Positions 8,377 through 17,326 of a DNA stretch of 64,000 nt are shown piece after piece. Each line of letters opens with the position of its first letter. Within the stretch, counting starts at the first letter, position 1. Origin of the DNA: Halalkalibacter oceani (GTDB lineage Bacteria > Bacillota > Bacilli > Bacillales > Bacillaceae_D). Under the pieces are notes generated by a model that did not search any database, was not told where the DNA came from, and saw only the letters and a program-made list of their open reading frames with translations. The DNA lies in contig NZ_JAMBOS010000003.1 in assembly GCF_023715705.1 (NCBI RefSeq), positions 1-64,000 on the forward strand. The letters are read 5' to 3'. A program made the translations under genes and the position numbers.

Positions 8377-9210
8377 ATGAATATATTCTTAGAAAATCCG
8401 GAGTTTGAGGATGTTTTTATTAAAGGGATGGATGTGGACTTGCATATGATAACGAAGGGAGATAAAAAAGGCATCCCTTTAGTTTTTATACCGGGAATCA
8501 CCAGTTACTCATACTCCTTTGCGGAAGTGTTAAGAAAAATTCCTGATGAATATTACTGCTTAGCTTTGGATGTACGCGGGCGTGGACAATCTTCGTGGCC
8601 GACGAGTGGATATAAACTTAGTGATTATGCTGAGGATTTATTGTATGTGATCAATTATCTTATAGATAATCCTCATAAACCTGTAATTATAGGTCATTCC
8701 ATGGGAGCCAGAATAGGAGTTGCTTTTGCCAGTCATTATTCTACTTTAGTTTCAGGCTTAGTATTAATTGACCCGCCAATAAATGGTCCTGGTCAACGAG
8801 ATGTATATCCTAATCCACTAGAGGAAATGTTTTTAACACAAAAGAAAGCAGTGGACGAAGGTAAGCTGGATTTATTCAGGACATACTTTCCTGAAAATTG
8901 GACGGAACAACAAGTATTGCAGAGAGCTGAAGAATATCGAAATAATTCCAGGGAAGCTATTATAGAGTCATACCAATCTCTACTATATGAGCCATTTCAT
9001 GCCCATTTAAAAAATGTAACCGTTCCTATGTTGTTACTGGCAGCCGAATTTGGGGATACGATCCGAGAGAAGGAGCTGGAATTAATTAGTAGCCTTAACA
9101 CTTATCTAGAAGCAGAACGTGTTAAAGGGGTTGGTCACATGATTTATAAGGATGCACCCGATAAGGTGGTACAAAGTATTCTAGGGTTTGTCAATAAACA
9201 TATCGAGTAG
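8377..9210 (+). CDS. nicD: N-formylmaleamate deformylase (alpha/beta hydrolase)
   Basis: This alpha/beta hydrolase removes formate from N-formylmaleamate to give maleamate, the step between NicX and NicF. Matches to Pseudomonas NicD include FIPGITSYSYSF, LALDVRGRGQSSWP, the nucleophile elbow GHSMGAR and VLIDPPINGPGQR. The catalytic His is in GVGHMIY near the C-terminus. The start ATG 8377 is preceded by ATAGGAGG; the upstream extension of the frame is not needed. It closes the pyridine operon and is followed by a strong terminator shared with the convergent regulator. Confidence 0.87.
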   Translation: MNIFLENPEFEDVFIKGMDVDLHMITKGDKKGIPLVFIPGITSYSYSFAEVLRKIPDEYYCLALDVRGRGQSSWPTSGYKLSDYAEDLLYVINYLIDNPHKPVIIGHSMGARIGVAFASHYSTLVSGLVLIDPPINGPGQRDVYPNPLEEMFLTQKKAVDEGKLDLFRTYFPENWTEQQVLQRAEEYRNNSREAIIESYQSLLYEPFHAHLKNVTVPMLLLAAEFGDTIREKELELISSLNTYLEAERVKGVGHMIYKDAPDKVVQSILGFVNKHIE

Positions 9211-9247
9211 GGAAAGAGAGAACTAAAACGGATTAATTGTTTATCAT

Positions 9248-9323
9248 GTAGCACATTATTTTATTCTGAATTTCACCTTTAATCATGTGAAAATTCGAAA
9301 TAATGTGCTACTTTTATTTTTTT
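9248..9323. terminator. Bidirectional terminator between nicD and the regulator
   Basis: GTAGCACATTATTT pairs with AAATAATGTGCTAC (14 bp), with a second inner stem GAATTTCAC/GTGAAAATTC. A T-rich tail follows on the plus strand. It ends both convergent transcription units. Confidence 0.8.
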
Positions 9324-9380
9324 CCTTAAATGATTTCATGGTGGTTGTAAAGGCTTCAATGAAATGTAAGGTTATCCATT

Positions 9381-10169
9381 TTATTGTTGATTCTTAACTG
9401 ACTTTTGATAAGTAAGGATTTTATTAACACTTAATACATCTGCATATCTGGCATTAAGATCAATTAAAGTAGACGTGTGCAATGAATTGCTCCGGTCGCC
9501 AACAGCTTCCTTTGCTATAATAACCTTATAACCCCTTTGAAGACCTTCTACAGCGGTTGCCCGAATGCTGCCGCTCGTTGTAACTCCTGCTAAAATTAAC
9601 GTATCTATTTCTTTTTCTTTTAGGAAATTTAATACCGGTGATGTATGAAAACTTGTAATATATGGTGTTTTATCAACCAAATCAAATTCATAATCCTGTA
9701 ATTCAGGAAGCGTGCTAATCCAGTGACTGTCCTCTTTTAGAATTTCTAAAGAAGGGAACTTTTTGCACCATAACCTAGATGATTCAATCTCTGGATTATA
9801 GATTGTCTTACTAAAAACAACAGGAATATTACTTTCCTTAGCTGCCTCAATAAGCTTTATCGCCATAGATGCTTGATCTTCCACTTGAATAGAGAATAAC
9901 GAATGAGGTTCGAAAAAAGCGATTGTAAAGTCTCTAATTAATAGCGCCGCTTTTTTACCGAAGCCGACTTTTCCAGAAAATCCCTGATTGGTGTATAATT
10001 GTTGAACTTCATCTAACAGATACCTTCTTTGACCTCCGGGTGTGTATATTACTTTCAATCCGTATCCGTCCACTATCCCGTTATCTCGTTCTAGTCGTCT
10101 CAATGTACTAGTTGAAATCCCTAGAACTTTGGCAGCTTCTGAAATGGTTAGGAGCTTTTCGTAAAACAA
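9381..10169 (-). CDS. MerR-type HTH fused to a catalytically dead isochorismatase domain (candidate pathway regulator)
   Basis: Residues 6-60 form a MerR/excisionase-type helix-turn-helix (LLTISEAAKVLGIST, then the wing IYTPGGQRRYLLDE). Residues 70-255 form an isochorismatase-like domain close to the maleamate amidohydrolase of this cluster. Asp80 is kept, but the nucleophile position in GVTTSGSIRATAVEGL is Ser201 (AGC codon) instead of Cys, and the lysine segment is rearranged (VDKTPYITSF). The reading is that an enzyme fold was recruited to sense maleamate or a related intermediate. The start is TTG after AGGTGG. The gene is convergent to the operon it probably controls. Alternatives are a hydrolase using serine, or a regulator of other genes. 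Confidence 0.75.
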   Translation of the reverse strand: MFYEKLLTISEAAKVLGISTSTLRRLERDNGIVDGYGLKVIYTPGGQRRYLLDEVQQLYTNQGFSGKVGFGKKAALLIRDFTIAFFEPHSLFSIQVEDQASMAIKLIEAAKESNIPVVFSKTIYNPEIESSRLWCKKFPSLEILKEDSHWISTLPELQDYEFDLVDKTPYITSFHTSPVLNFLKEKEIDTLILAGVTTSGSIRATAVEGLQRGYKVIIAKEAVGDRSNSLHTSTLIDLNARYADVLSVNKILTYQKSVKNQQ

Positions 10170-10224
10170 CAGACCACCTACTTTCTATTTCATTTTAGAA
10201 TTATCACGTTGGTTATCTGGTTAA

Positions 10225-10233
10225 ATTATACCA
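10225..10233 (-). promoter_or_regulatory. Extended -10 promoter of the MerR-isochorismatase gene
   Basis: On the minus strand TGGTATAAT lies about 55 bases upstream of the start codon, an extended -10 box. No good -35 is seen. The interval 10240-10390 contains nothing else that I can support. Confidence 0.4.
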
Positions 10234-10462
10234 CACCCTATACATCCCCCCATACACTCCAACTATTAAAAAAGAAAGGGGGTAATACGCTTTAAGTAAG
10301 AAGAAATAGAGGGTTGAATAGGAAGTTATAAGCGTTTTTCTTTGATATGTTCTAAATATAAAATAACTAACAAATGCAAGTCCAAGGCTCCCCTTGATGA
10401 CGCATGATCTCTTCTTCTGCGTACATACTATCCTTATAAATGACTGGGCGGAGATGAGGAAA

Positions 10463-11302
10463 ATGGTGGAAAACCAACTAAAACGTACATATTTGGTCAT
10501 AGACCGTCTTCGCGTTTATTGTGAGTATTGCATTGATCAGGGCAAGCCGGCGATGTTTTTGATTCACGGCTTTGCCTCTTCCACCTATACGTTTCACCGT
10601 TTGATTCCTCTGCTTAAGGAGCATTTTTCGATTTTCGCAATTGACCTTCCGGGGTTTGGCCGGAGTGACAAATCAACCTCATTTACCTATTCGTTTCAAA
10701 ATTATGCGCAACTTGTAGCGAAGTGCCTGAAATATTTCGGCCTAGAGCGGGTCATTATTGTCGGTCATTCGATGGGCGGGCAGATCGCCTTGTATACGGC
10801 GAAATTAGTTCCGGATCAAGTCGATAAATTGGTGCTGCTAAATAGTTCCGGCTATTTGAAAAAAGTAAAGAAATCCCTGATGTACAGTTCATATATGCCC
10901 TTTTTTCCTGCTTTCGTTCAGTGGTATGTCGGACGGAAGGAAGTAAAGGACTATTTGGAAAATGTGCTATATAACAAAGCACTAATTACCGCCGATATGG
11001 TTGAGGAGTTCGGCCGACCGCTTAAGGAAAGAAACTTCTATAAATCACTCGTCCGGCTGGCGCGCCATCGTGAGGGTGACCTGACGACGGAACAGCTGCG
11101 CGACATTAGAAAACCGACCTTGCTTTTGTGGGGCGAAGAGGATAAGGTCGTCCCTGTGGCGGTTGGCAGACGCCTTGTGAAGGAACTGCCTGAAGCGGAG
11201 CTGATTACTTACAAGCACACAGGTCATCTGCTTTCGATTGAAAAGCCGCTTGATGTTGTGACGGATATAGTAAGGTATACATGTAGAACCAATTTAGTCT
11301 AA
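10463..11302 (+). CDS. Alpha/beta hydrolase
   Basis: This is a soluble alpha/beta-fold hydrolase or lipase-like esterase. It has the oxyanion segment FLIHGFASSTYTFHRL, the nucleophile elbow VGHSMGGQIALY, the acid region LLLWGEEDKVVP and the catalytic His in HTGHLLSIEKP. The start at ATG 10463 has GGAG nine bases upstream; the frame is open to 10394 without a binding site there. It precedes gtaB, ugd and a glycosyltransferase in the same direction, so a role in lipid or polymer turnover is possible, but the substrate cannot be read from sequence. Confidence 0.75.
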   Translation: MVENQLKRTYLVIDRLRVYCEYCIDQGKPAMFLIHGFASSTYTFHRLIPLLKEHFSIFAIDLPGFGRSDKSTSFTYSFQNYAQLVAKCLKYFGLERVIIVGHSMGGQIALYTAKLVPDQVDKLVLLNSSGYLKKVKKSLMYSSYMPFFPAFVQWYVGRKEVKDYLENVLYNKALITADMVEEFGRPLKERNFYKSLVRLARHREGDLTTEQLRDIRKPTLLLWGEEDKVVPVAVGRRLVKELPEAELITYKHTGHLLSIEKPLDVVTDIVRYTCRTNLV

Positions 11303-11419
11303 AGTTTTCGTAAAAGTCGGGTAAAAAGCGGGGCCTGGATCTTTAAAAAAGCTGTACAGTCCCTTAATATTCACCTGTTACACTAAAACCTATCAGACGT
11401 ATGGAATGGGGGTAATGAG

Positions 11420-12301
11420 GTGAAAGTGCGAAAAGCGATCATCCCTGCGGGGGGATTGGGGACCCGGTTTTTACCTGCTACGAAAGCCCATCCGAAGGAA
11501 ATGCTGCCGATCGTCGATAAGCCTACGATTCAATATATTGTCGAGGAAGCTGCTGAGTCCGGCATCGAGGATATTATTATTGTCAGTGGACGCGGCAAAA
11601 GAGCGATTGAGGATCACTTTGACAGCTCCTACGAATTAGAGAGCGTGCTCGCCGGCAAGGAAAAATGGCGGCAGCTTGAAGAAGTGAAAACCATTTCGAG
11701 CCTGGCCAACATTCATTATATCCGTCAAAAAGAGCCGTTAGGACTTGGTCATGCGATTGCGTGCTGCCAGTCATTTATTGGCGATGAGCCGTTTGCTGTA
11801 CTGCTCGGGGATGATATTGTCCGTTCGGCTATCCCTTGTACGAAGCAACTAATGACGATTTATGAGCGCTATCAATCTCCTGTTGTCGGCGTTCAGCCTG
11901 TCCGTGACGAAGAAGTATCGAGATACGGAATCGTCGCACCGGCAGGTTTGGAAATCGAACAAGGAGTGATCGGCGTATCAGACCTTGTTGAAAAACCTTC
12001 TTTCCACCACGCGCCATCGAACTATGCACTTATGGGACGTTACATCCTCTTACCCGACATCTTCCCACTTCTACACACGATCACACCTGGTGCAGGAGGC
12101 GAAATCCAGTTAACTGACGCTTTGAAACAACTGAATCAATCTCATCATGTGCTTGCGTATCACTTCCAGGGAAAACGCTATGACATTGGCGATAAGCTCG
12201 GCTTTCTGAAAGCAACGCTGGACTTTGCCCTGGAGCGGAAGGAGATCAGTCAAGAGTTAAGAGCCTACATGGAGGAATTGATGAACGTCACAATCGCATA
12301 G
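11420..12301 (+). CDS. gtaB: UTP--glucose-1-phosphate uridylyltransferase
   Basis: The enzyme makes UDP-glucose from glucose-1-phosphate and UTP. The nucleotidyltransferase signature GGLGTRFLPATKAHPKEMLP at residues 11-30 contains the catalytic Arg and Lys. VEKPS and GRYILLPDIF are further family motifs. The length of 293 matches GtaB/HasC. The gene is 24 bases upstream of a UDP-glucose dehydrogenase, so the UDP-glucose is meant for oxidation to UDP-glucuronate. It may be a second copy dedicated to this pathway rather than the general one. Confidence 0.92.
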   Translation: MKVRKAIIPAGGLGTRFLPATKAHPKEMLPIVDKPTIQYIVEEAAESGIEDIIIVSGRGKRAIEDHFDSSYELESVLAGKEKWRQLEEVKTISSLANIHYIRQKEPLGLGHAIACCQSFIGDEPFAVLLGDDIVRSAIPCTKQLMTIYERYQSPVVGVQPVRDEEVSRYGIVAPAGLEIEQGVIGVSDLVEKPSFHHAPSNYALMGRYILLPDIFPLLHTITPGAGGEIQLTDALKQLNQSHHVLAYHFQGKRYDIGDKLGFLKATLDFALERKEISQELRAYMEELMNVTIA

Positions 12302-12325
12302 AGGCGATGAAGGGAGGAGGTCCTT

Positions 12326-13654
12326 ATGCAAATTACCGTTGTTGGGACTGGGTATGTCGGTTTAGTCACCGGCGTCACCTTTGCTGAAATTGGTCATGAA
12401 GTCATTTGTATCGACGTTGACAGTACGAAAATCGAGATGCTGAAACGGGGCGAGGTGCCATTTTATGAGCCAGGTCTTCAGCAGCTTCTTGTTCATAATC
12501 TCGCAAACGGCCGACTGACGTTTACGACTGATGGCGATGAAGCGTATCGCTTGAGAGATGTGATTTATGTAGCGGTCGGAACGCCCTCAAAGGCGGATGG
12601 CGCAGTGGATGTGAGCTATATGGAGCAGGCCGTAGTTGACGTCGCGAAAGCAATTGAAGAATATACGGTCATTGTTATTAAAAGCACTGTACCTGTCGGA
12701 ACGAATGAACGTGTTCGCGCCCTGATCACCGAGCATACAAGCTGTCCATTCGACCTCGTCTCCAATCCGGAGTTTTTACGGGAGGGTTCAGCGATTTATG
12801 ATATTTATCATGGCGACCGGATCGTCATTGGCGCGGAAGATGAGCGGGCTGCTGAAACGGTGGCGATGCTGCACAAGCCGTTTGGTACGCCGATTTTTCA
12901 TACCGATCCTCGCAGTGCCGAGCTGATCAAATATGCAGCGAACGCTTTTCTGGCGACGAAGATCAGCTATATCAATGAAATTGCGAATCTATGTGAAAGG
13001 CTTGGAGCAAATGTCGACGCTGTCGCGCATGGCATCGGCTTGGACCGGCGGATCGGCGCGCAATTTTTACAGGCGGGACTTGGCTACGGCGGTTCCTGTT
13101 TTCCGAAGGATACAAGAGCACTTCTTCATATGGCGGAAACGGCTCAGTCTGATTTGCGGTTGCTCGACGCTGCCAGAAGCGTCAACGAGCGCCAGCCTTA
13201 CGTCGTTGTCGAGAGGTTGAAAAAACGGTTTTCATCATTACGAGGGCTGCGGATCGCCTTATTGGGATTGAGCTTCAAACCGAATACAGATGATCTTCGT
13301 GAAGCTGTCTCGCTTGTCATTTTGCAGGAATTACAGGCGGCGGGAGCGTCGCTGATCGTGTATGACCCAGTCGTCGATCAGCCTGGTGGGAACCGCGTTC
13401 TTGAACAAGTAGCATTTGCCGGCAGCATCGACGAAGCGCTGTCCGGGGCCGAGGTCGCCGTCATTGTTACGGAGTGGGAGGAAATTAAAGCATTTCCGCT
13501 TGCCAGCTATAAAGGGCTGATGAAAGAAGCTGTCGTGATCGACGGCCGGAATTGCTACCCGCTGGCAGAGGCTGAAAAGGCGGGGATCGAGTATTACTCC
13601 ATTGGCCGGCCGGCGGTCAATAAGCAGCAGCCGAGTCAGCTGTTGAAGCAATGA
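12326..13654 (+). CDS. ugd: UDP-glucose 6-dehydrogenase
   Basis: This NAD-dependent enzyme oxidises UDP-glucose twice to UDP-glucuronate. The Rossmann motif VVGTGYVGLVTGVTFAEIGH opens the protein, the central domain has SNPEFLREGSAI, and the catalytic cysteine is in GYGGSCFPKDTRAL. The length of 442 is standard. GGGAGGAGG precedes the ATG. In Bacillus the product feeds teichuronic acid (TuaD) or glucuronosyl lipids. The following GT4 gene, whose frame overlaps its stop, suggests transfer of glucuronate to an acceptor. Confidence 0.93.
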   Translation: MQITVVGTGYVGLVTGVTFAEIGHEVICIDVDSTKIEMLKRGEVPFYEPGLQQLLVHNLANGRLTFTTDGDEAYRLRDVIYVAVGTPSKADGAVDVSYMEQAVVDVAKAIEEYTVIVIKSTVPVGTNERVRALITEHTSCPFDLVSNPEFLREGSAIYDIYHGDRIVIGAEDERAAETVAMLHKPFGTPIFHTDPRSAELIKYAANAFLATKISYINEIANLCERLGANVDAVAHGIGLDRRIGAQFLQAGLGYGGSCFPKDTRALLHMAETAQSDLRLLDAARSVNERQPYVVVERLKKRFSSLRGLRIALLGLSFKPNTDDLREAVSLVILQELQAAGASLIVYDPVVDQPGGNRVLEQVAFAGSIDEALSGAEVAVIVTEWEEIKAFPLASYKGLMKEAVVIDGRNCYPLAEAEKAGIEYYSIGRPAVNKQQPSQLLKQ

Positions 13655-13689
13655 GAGAGGCAGGAAATATAGATAGGGGGAGTCATAAG

Positions 13690-14832
13690 ATGAGAATCGC
13701 GATTTTTTCTGACACATACGCGCCGGAAGTGAACGGGGTCGCCCGGACGTTGAAGCGCTACACGAACTATCTTGACACGAAAGGAATCGAATACCGTCTG
13801 TTCGTCCCGGAAAGCCGCACACCTGTGCCGAAGGTTCCTCATATTGAGCGGTTTATGAGCATCCCGTTTTTATTTTATCCGGACTGTCGCCTGGCACTGC
13901 CGAATCCGCTCTACATCCGGCAGGCGCTCGATGAATTCAAGCCGACATTGATTCACGTCGCAACTCCGTTTAATCTTGGGCTCTTTGGCCTTCATTATGG
14001 CAAAAAGCATCATATTCCGATGGTCGCTTCCTATCACACTCACTTCGATGATTACTTAGCCTATTATCATGCCACCCTGTTCAAAAAATGGATTTGGAAA
14101 TACTTACATTGGTTTCATCACTCGTTCGACCGTGTGTATGTTCCGTCAGAGAGCACAAAACAAAAACTGATCGACCGCGATTTTCACCCTTCAATTGACA
14201 TCTGGGGCCGGGGAGTGAACCACCAGTTCTTTTCACCGGTAAAGAAATCGAATCACGTCAGAAAAAAATACCGGATCAAAGAAAAGAACATTCTGCTCTA
14301 TGTCGGGCGTGTCGCTCCGGAAAAAGATGTCCATATCGTCCTGGAGACATTTCACGCTCTGCCAGCTCATATTAAAAAGCAAACGCATCTGCTGCTTGTC
14401 GGCGACGGTCCGTTATTTCAGTCGTTGTCAGCCAAAGCTCACCCGCAAATTACTTGGACCGGTTTCTTAGAAGGGGAAGCTTTATCCGAAGTGTATGCGT
14501 CGTCTGATCTTTTTCTTTTTCCATCCCCGACTGAAACATTTGGCAATGTCGTCCTGGAAGCCCAATCTTCAGGGTTGCCGGTCATCGGCGCCAGGGCAGG
14601 AGGAGTGCAGCATCTTGTTTCCCACGGAGTGAACGGTTTTTTATGCGAAGCGAAAGACACAAAGTCGTTTGCCCACTATACGACCCTTCTTTTAGAGCAA
14701 AAAAGCCTGCGCCGTTCCTTCTCGGAAAAATCGCGCGCTTTTGCCTTAACTTTGTCATGGGACGAAATCTTTGCTGGCTTACTTTACAGTTTTTATCAAA
14801 TTGCGAGCCAAAAGCAGGAAATTTCGGCGTAA
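13690..14832 (+). CDS. GT4-family glycosyltransferase
   Basis: This is a GT-B fold glycosyltransferase. The N-terminal half starts MRIAIFSDTYAPEVNGVA, typical of lipid glycosyltransferases related to PimB/MgtA and diglucosyl-diacylglycerol synthases. The C-terminal donor half has LLYVGRVAPEKDVHIV and the EX7E-like segment SPTETFGNVVLEAQSSGLPV. The start ATG 13690 follows ATAGGGGG. Because ugd and gtaB lie directly upstream, UDP-glucuronate is the inferred donor and a membrane glycolipid such as glucuronosyl-diacylglycerol the inferred product. UDP-glucose as donor is possible. Confidence 0.8.
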   Translation: MRIAIFSDTYAPEVNGVARTLKRYTNYLDTKGIEYRLFVPESRTPVPKVPHIERFMSIPFLFYPDCRLALPNPLYIRQALDEFKPTLIHVATPFNLGLFGLHYGKKHHIPMVASYHTHFDDYLAYYHATLFKKWIWKYLHWFHHSFDRVYVPSESTKQKLIDRDFHPSIDIWGRGVNHQFFSPVKKSNHVRKKYRIKEKNILLYVGRVAPEKDVHIVLETFHALPAHIKKQTHLLLVGDGPLFQSLSAKAHPQITWTGFLEGEALSEVYASSDLFLFPSPTETFGNVVLEAQSSGLPVIGARAGGVQHLVSHGVNGFLCEAKDTKSFAHYTTLLLEQKSLRRSFSEKSRAFALTLSWDEIFAGLLYSFYQIASQKQEISA

Positions 14833-14869
14833 CTCAAAGTTTGCCCGGTCTTGAAGAATAATGTTTCAG

Positions 14870-14916
14870 GGAGTGTATGAAAGGGAGCATCACCCTTTTG
14901 ATACACTCCTTTTTCA
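14870..14916 (+). terminator. Rho-independent terminator after the GT4 gene
   Basis: GGAGTGTAT and an inner AAAGGG pair with CCCTTT and ATACACTCC, followed by TTTTT. It closes the gtaB-ugd-GT4 unit. Confidence 0.85.
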
Positions 14917-15104
14917 TTTGAGCAAAATTAGGAGATGGAGTTGTACAATCTATGTGAAAGGATGAACGAAATCAATCGGACTGAACGAAGCCACTTTTTT
15001 ACTAGCCTAAAATAGCTTATAATTATTAGGTGAGGTAGATTGATTCATCTATAGATAATTGTGATGCATGATGATAAGGTATAAGTGAGAATAGTTTTGT
15101 GATA

Positions 15105-15159
15105 GGTCGCGCCTTGCTTGGTGTGACACCTAGGCAGGAGCGTATACATCCTTCCTGCA
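15105..15159 (+). promoter_or_regulatory. mqo leader with two competing hairpins
   Basis: In the 344-base gap before mqo, GCCTTGCTTGGTGT can pair with ACACCTAGGCAGG, while the same GCAGG segment can instead pair with TCCTGC downstream (GCAGGA to TCCTGC). The two folds are mutually exclusive and end about 25 bases before the mqo start. No T-run is attached, so control would act on translation or stability. The pairing is visible; the function is inferred. Confidence 0.3.
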
Positions 15160-15185
15160 AATTTTAGAGTATAGGGATGGTAAAC

Positions 15186-16685
15186 ATGAGCAACGGAGAA
15201 ACAAAAACAGATGTCATCTTAATTGGTGCTGGAATCATGAGTGCGACGCTGGGGACACTTTTGAAGGAGCTGGTACCAGAGTGGGAAATTACTGTGTTTG
15301 AGAAGCTCGAAAAGGCAGGTGAGGAGAGCTCCAATGAATGGAATAATGCCGGGACAGGGCATGCGGCACTATGCGAGCTAAACTACACAGTGGAAAAGCC
15401 GGACGGATCGATCGATATTAGCAAAGCAATTAAAGTGAATGAGCAATTTCAACTTTCGATGCAGTTCTGGTCATATCTGGTCAACCGCCAGCTGATCCGG
15501 AATCCGCAGGACTTTATTATGCCATTGCCCCATATGAGTATGGTCCAAGGGGAGCAAAATGTGACATTTTTAAAGAAACGGTTTGAAGCGCTCACAAATA
15601 ACCCGCTTTTTCAGGGGATGGAATTTTCTGAGGATCCAGAAAAATTAAAGGAATGGATTCCGCTTATTATGGAGGATCGGGGAACGGATATACCGATGGC
15701 TGCAACGAAAATCGATTCTGGAACCGATGTCAATTTCGGTGCGTTAACCCGGATGCTGTTCGACCATTTGGCAAGTCAGGATGTCGAAATCCGCTATAAG
15801 CACAGTGTAGATGATTTGAATCGTACAGCGGACGGTTCGTGGGAATTACATGTACGGAACGTCGAGACCGGAACAGTGGAGCGGCATACGGCAAAGTTCG
15901 TTTTCATCGGCGGTGGGGGCGGCAGTTTGCATTTGCTGCAAAAATCCGGTATCCCTGAAGGAAAACATATTGGTGGATTCCCGGTAAGCGGTATATTCAT
16001 GGTCTGTCATAATCCCGAAGTGATCGATCAGCACAACGCAAAGGTCTACGGCAAGGCGAAGGTTGGAGCGCCGCCAATGTCGGTTCCGCATCTGGATACC
16101 CGCTTTATCGATGGACAGAAATCATTGCTGTTTGGTCCGTTTGCCGGATTCTCGCCGAAGTTTTTGAAAACGGGCTCAATGCTTGATTTACTTACTTCGG
16201 TAAAACCGAACAATCTTGTGACGATGCTGGCGGCAGGCGCGAAAAATCTCTCCTTGACTAAATACCTGATCGAACAGGTGATGCTCTCAAAAGAGAAGCG
16301 GATGGAAGAATTGCGCGAGTTTATTCCGAACGCGAAAGATGAGGATTGGGATTTAGTCGTAGCGGGCCAGCGCGTACAGGTGATTAAAGATACGGAAGCC
16401 GGGAAAGGCACTCTTCAGTTCGGTACCGAAGTGATTACTGGCGCTGACGGTACGATTGCCGCTTTATTAGGGGCGTCACCGGGGGCTTCCACAGCTGTTC
16501 ATGTCATGCTTGAAGTGATCAACAAATGCTTCCCGCAGCATTTGGCCCAGTGGGAGCCGAAAATCAAAGAAATGATTCCTTCTTATGGAGTGTCGCTCGC
16601 GGAAAATCCGGAGCTTCTCCGCGACATTCATACTTCAACAGCGCAGACGCTTGGCTTAATCGAGAAAGAACTGGTTCACAGCTGA
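15186..16685 (+). CDS. mqo: Malate:quinone oxidoreductase
   Basis: This membrane-associated FAD enzyme oxidises malate to oxaloacetate and passes electrons to quinone. The FAD-binding N-terminus is [20 protein letters not shown], followed by the family block [20 protein letters not shown]-terminal motifs include [14 protein letters not shown] and [16 protein letters not shown]. The length of about 500 residues is normal. Either ATG 15177 or 15186 could start it; AGGGATGG fits 15186. Regulation may involve the leader hairpins just upstream. Confidence 0.95.
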   Translation: MSNGETKTDVILIGAGIMSATLGTLLKELVPEWEITVFEKLEKAGEESSNEWNNAGTGHAALCELNYTVEKPDGSIDISKAIKVNEQFQLSMQFWSYLVNRQLIRNPQDFIMPLPHMSMVQGEQNVTFLKKRFEALTNNPLFQGMEFSEDPEKLKEWIPLIMEDRGTDIPMAATKIDSGTDVNFGALTRMLFDHLASQDVEIRYKHSVDDLNRTADGSWELHVRNVETGTVERHTAKFVFIGGGGGSLHLLQKSGIPEGKHIGGFPVSGIFMVCHNPEVIDQHNAKVYGKAKVGAPPMSVPHLDTRFIDGQKSLLFGPFAGFSPKFLKTGSMLDLLTSVKPNNLVTMLAAGAKNLSLTKYLIEQVMLSKEKRMEELREFIPNAKDEDWDLVVAGQRVQVIKDTEAGKGTLQFGTEVITGADGTIAALLGASPGASTAVHVMLEVINKCFPQHLAQWEPKIKEMIPSYGVSLAENPELLRDIHTSTAQTLGLIEKELVHS

Positions 16686-16727
16686 TCGTTTGAAGAGAGG
16701 AAGGCAGCGGCATTGTATCGCTGTTTC

Positions 16728-16758
16728 GGACTTGTTCCCCTGGGACAAGTCCTTTTTT
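16728..16758 (+). terminator. Rho-independent terminator of mqo
   Basis: GGACTTGT pairs with ACAAGTCC across a nine-base loop, followed by TTTTTT. Confidence 0.88.
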
Positions 16759-16809
16759 ATGATAAGGATGAGACAAAACTTGTTAGCATTAGCGAGGCCA
16801 CTGAAAAAC

Positions 16810-16883
16810 GAAGAGTAATGGCTCCGCGCGTTGCCGCCTTGCTTCGAGACACTCACTCGTAGCAAGGCTTGCAAAATCAGGCA
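16810..16883. repeat. Dispersed intergenic repeat, copy A
   Basis: This 74-base block is about 85-90 percent identical by eye to 18670-18744. Both begin with a shared 24-mer that contains GTAATGGCTCCGCGCG, and both contain the imperfect inverted repeat CCTTGCTTCGAG / CTCGTAGCAAGG. Both end in CAAAATCAGGCA. It lies 3' of mqo and beside a small membrane protein gene. It looks like a species-specific non-coding repeat, possibly transcribed. Confidence 0.7.
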
Positions 16884-16894
16884 TGTTTCTTGTT

Positions 16895-17083
16895 TTAAAA
16901 TAGAAAGAACCAACCGAGAACTAACACAATTACGATAGCTGGAATGAGACCGAGATAAATAATTAATTGATTGCCAATACTGCGTTGGCTGCTATAATTC
17001 GAGTCCTCCGTTTTTGTCAGTGATAATGTAATGACAAGGGCTGCCACGCAAACGATAGCGGCAAAAATAATTAAGATTGTCAT
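16895..17083 (-). CDS. Small two-helix membrane protein
   Basis: This 62-residue protein has two hydrophobic segments, MTILIIFAAIVCVAALVITL and LIIYLGLIPAIVIVLVLGWF, joined by a polar linker with KTEDSNYSSQRS. GGAGAG stands before the ATG, which supports translation. I do not recognise the family. It is flanked by repeat copy A and a small Tyr-rich protein gene. Confidence 0.55.
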   Translation of the reverse strand: MTILIIFAAIVCVAALVITLSLTKTEDSNYSSQRSIGNQLIIYLGLIPAIVIVLVLGWFFLF

Positions 17084-17326
17084 TGTTTCTCTCCTTCAAG
17101 AATTGCATGTTGATGTCTATTTCTTTTATTAAAGCCGGTATTGTCACTATAACGAATGGCAGACAGGAAGATCAAGTGTAGACCATTTGCCGGGAGCAGC
17201 GGGTGAAAAAGAGAGTCAGGGCCCTGAGACAAAACCGCTTACAGACCAAGGCGGTTCCGCTCATTGCTTAGAGGCCGGACAAAAGGTAATGAAACAACCT
17301 TCTGACCAGGCCTCTGACTGTCCTGC

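Noticed and set aside
10213-10500. Open frame of 95 residues on the minus strand
   Set aside because: It covers the regulator promoter and the start of the alpha/beta hydrolase gene on the other strand and has no binding site.
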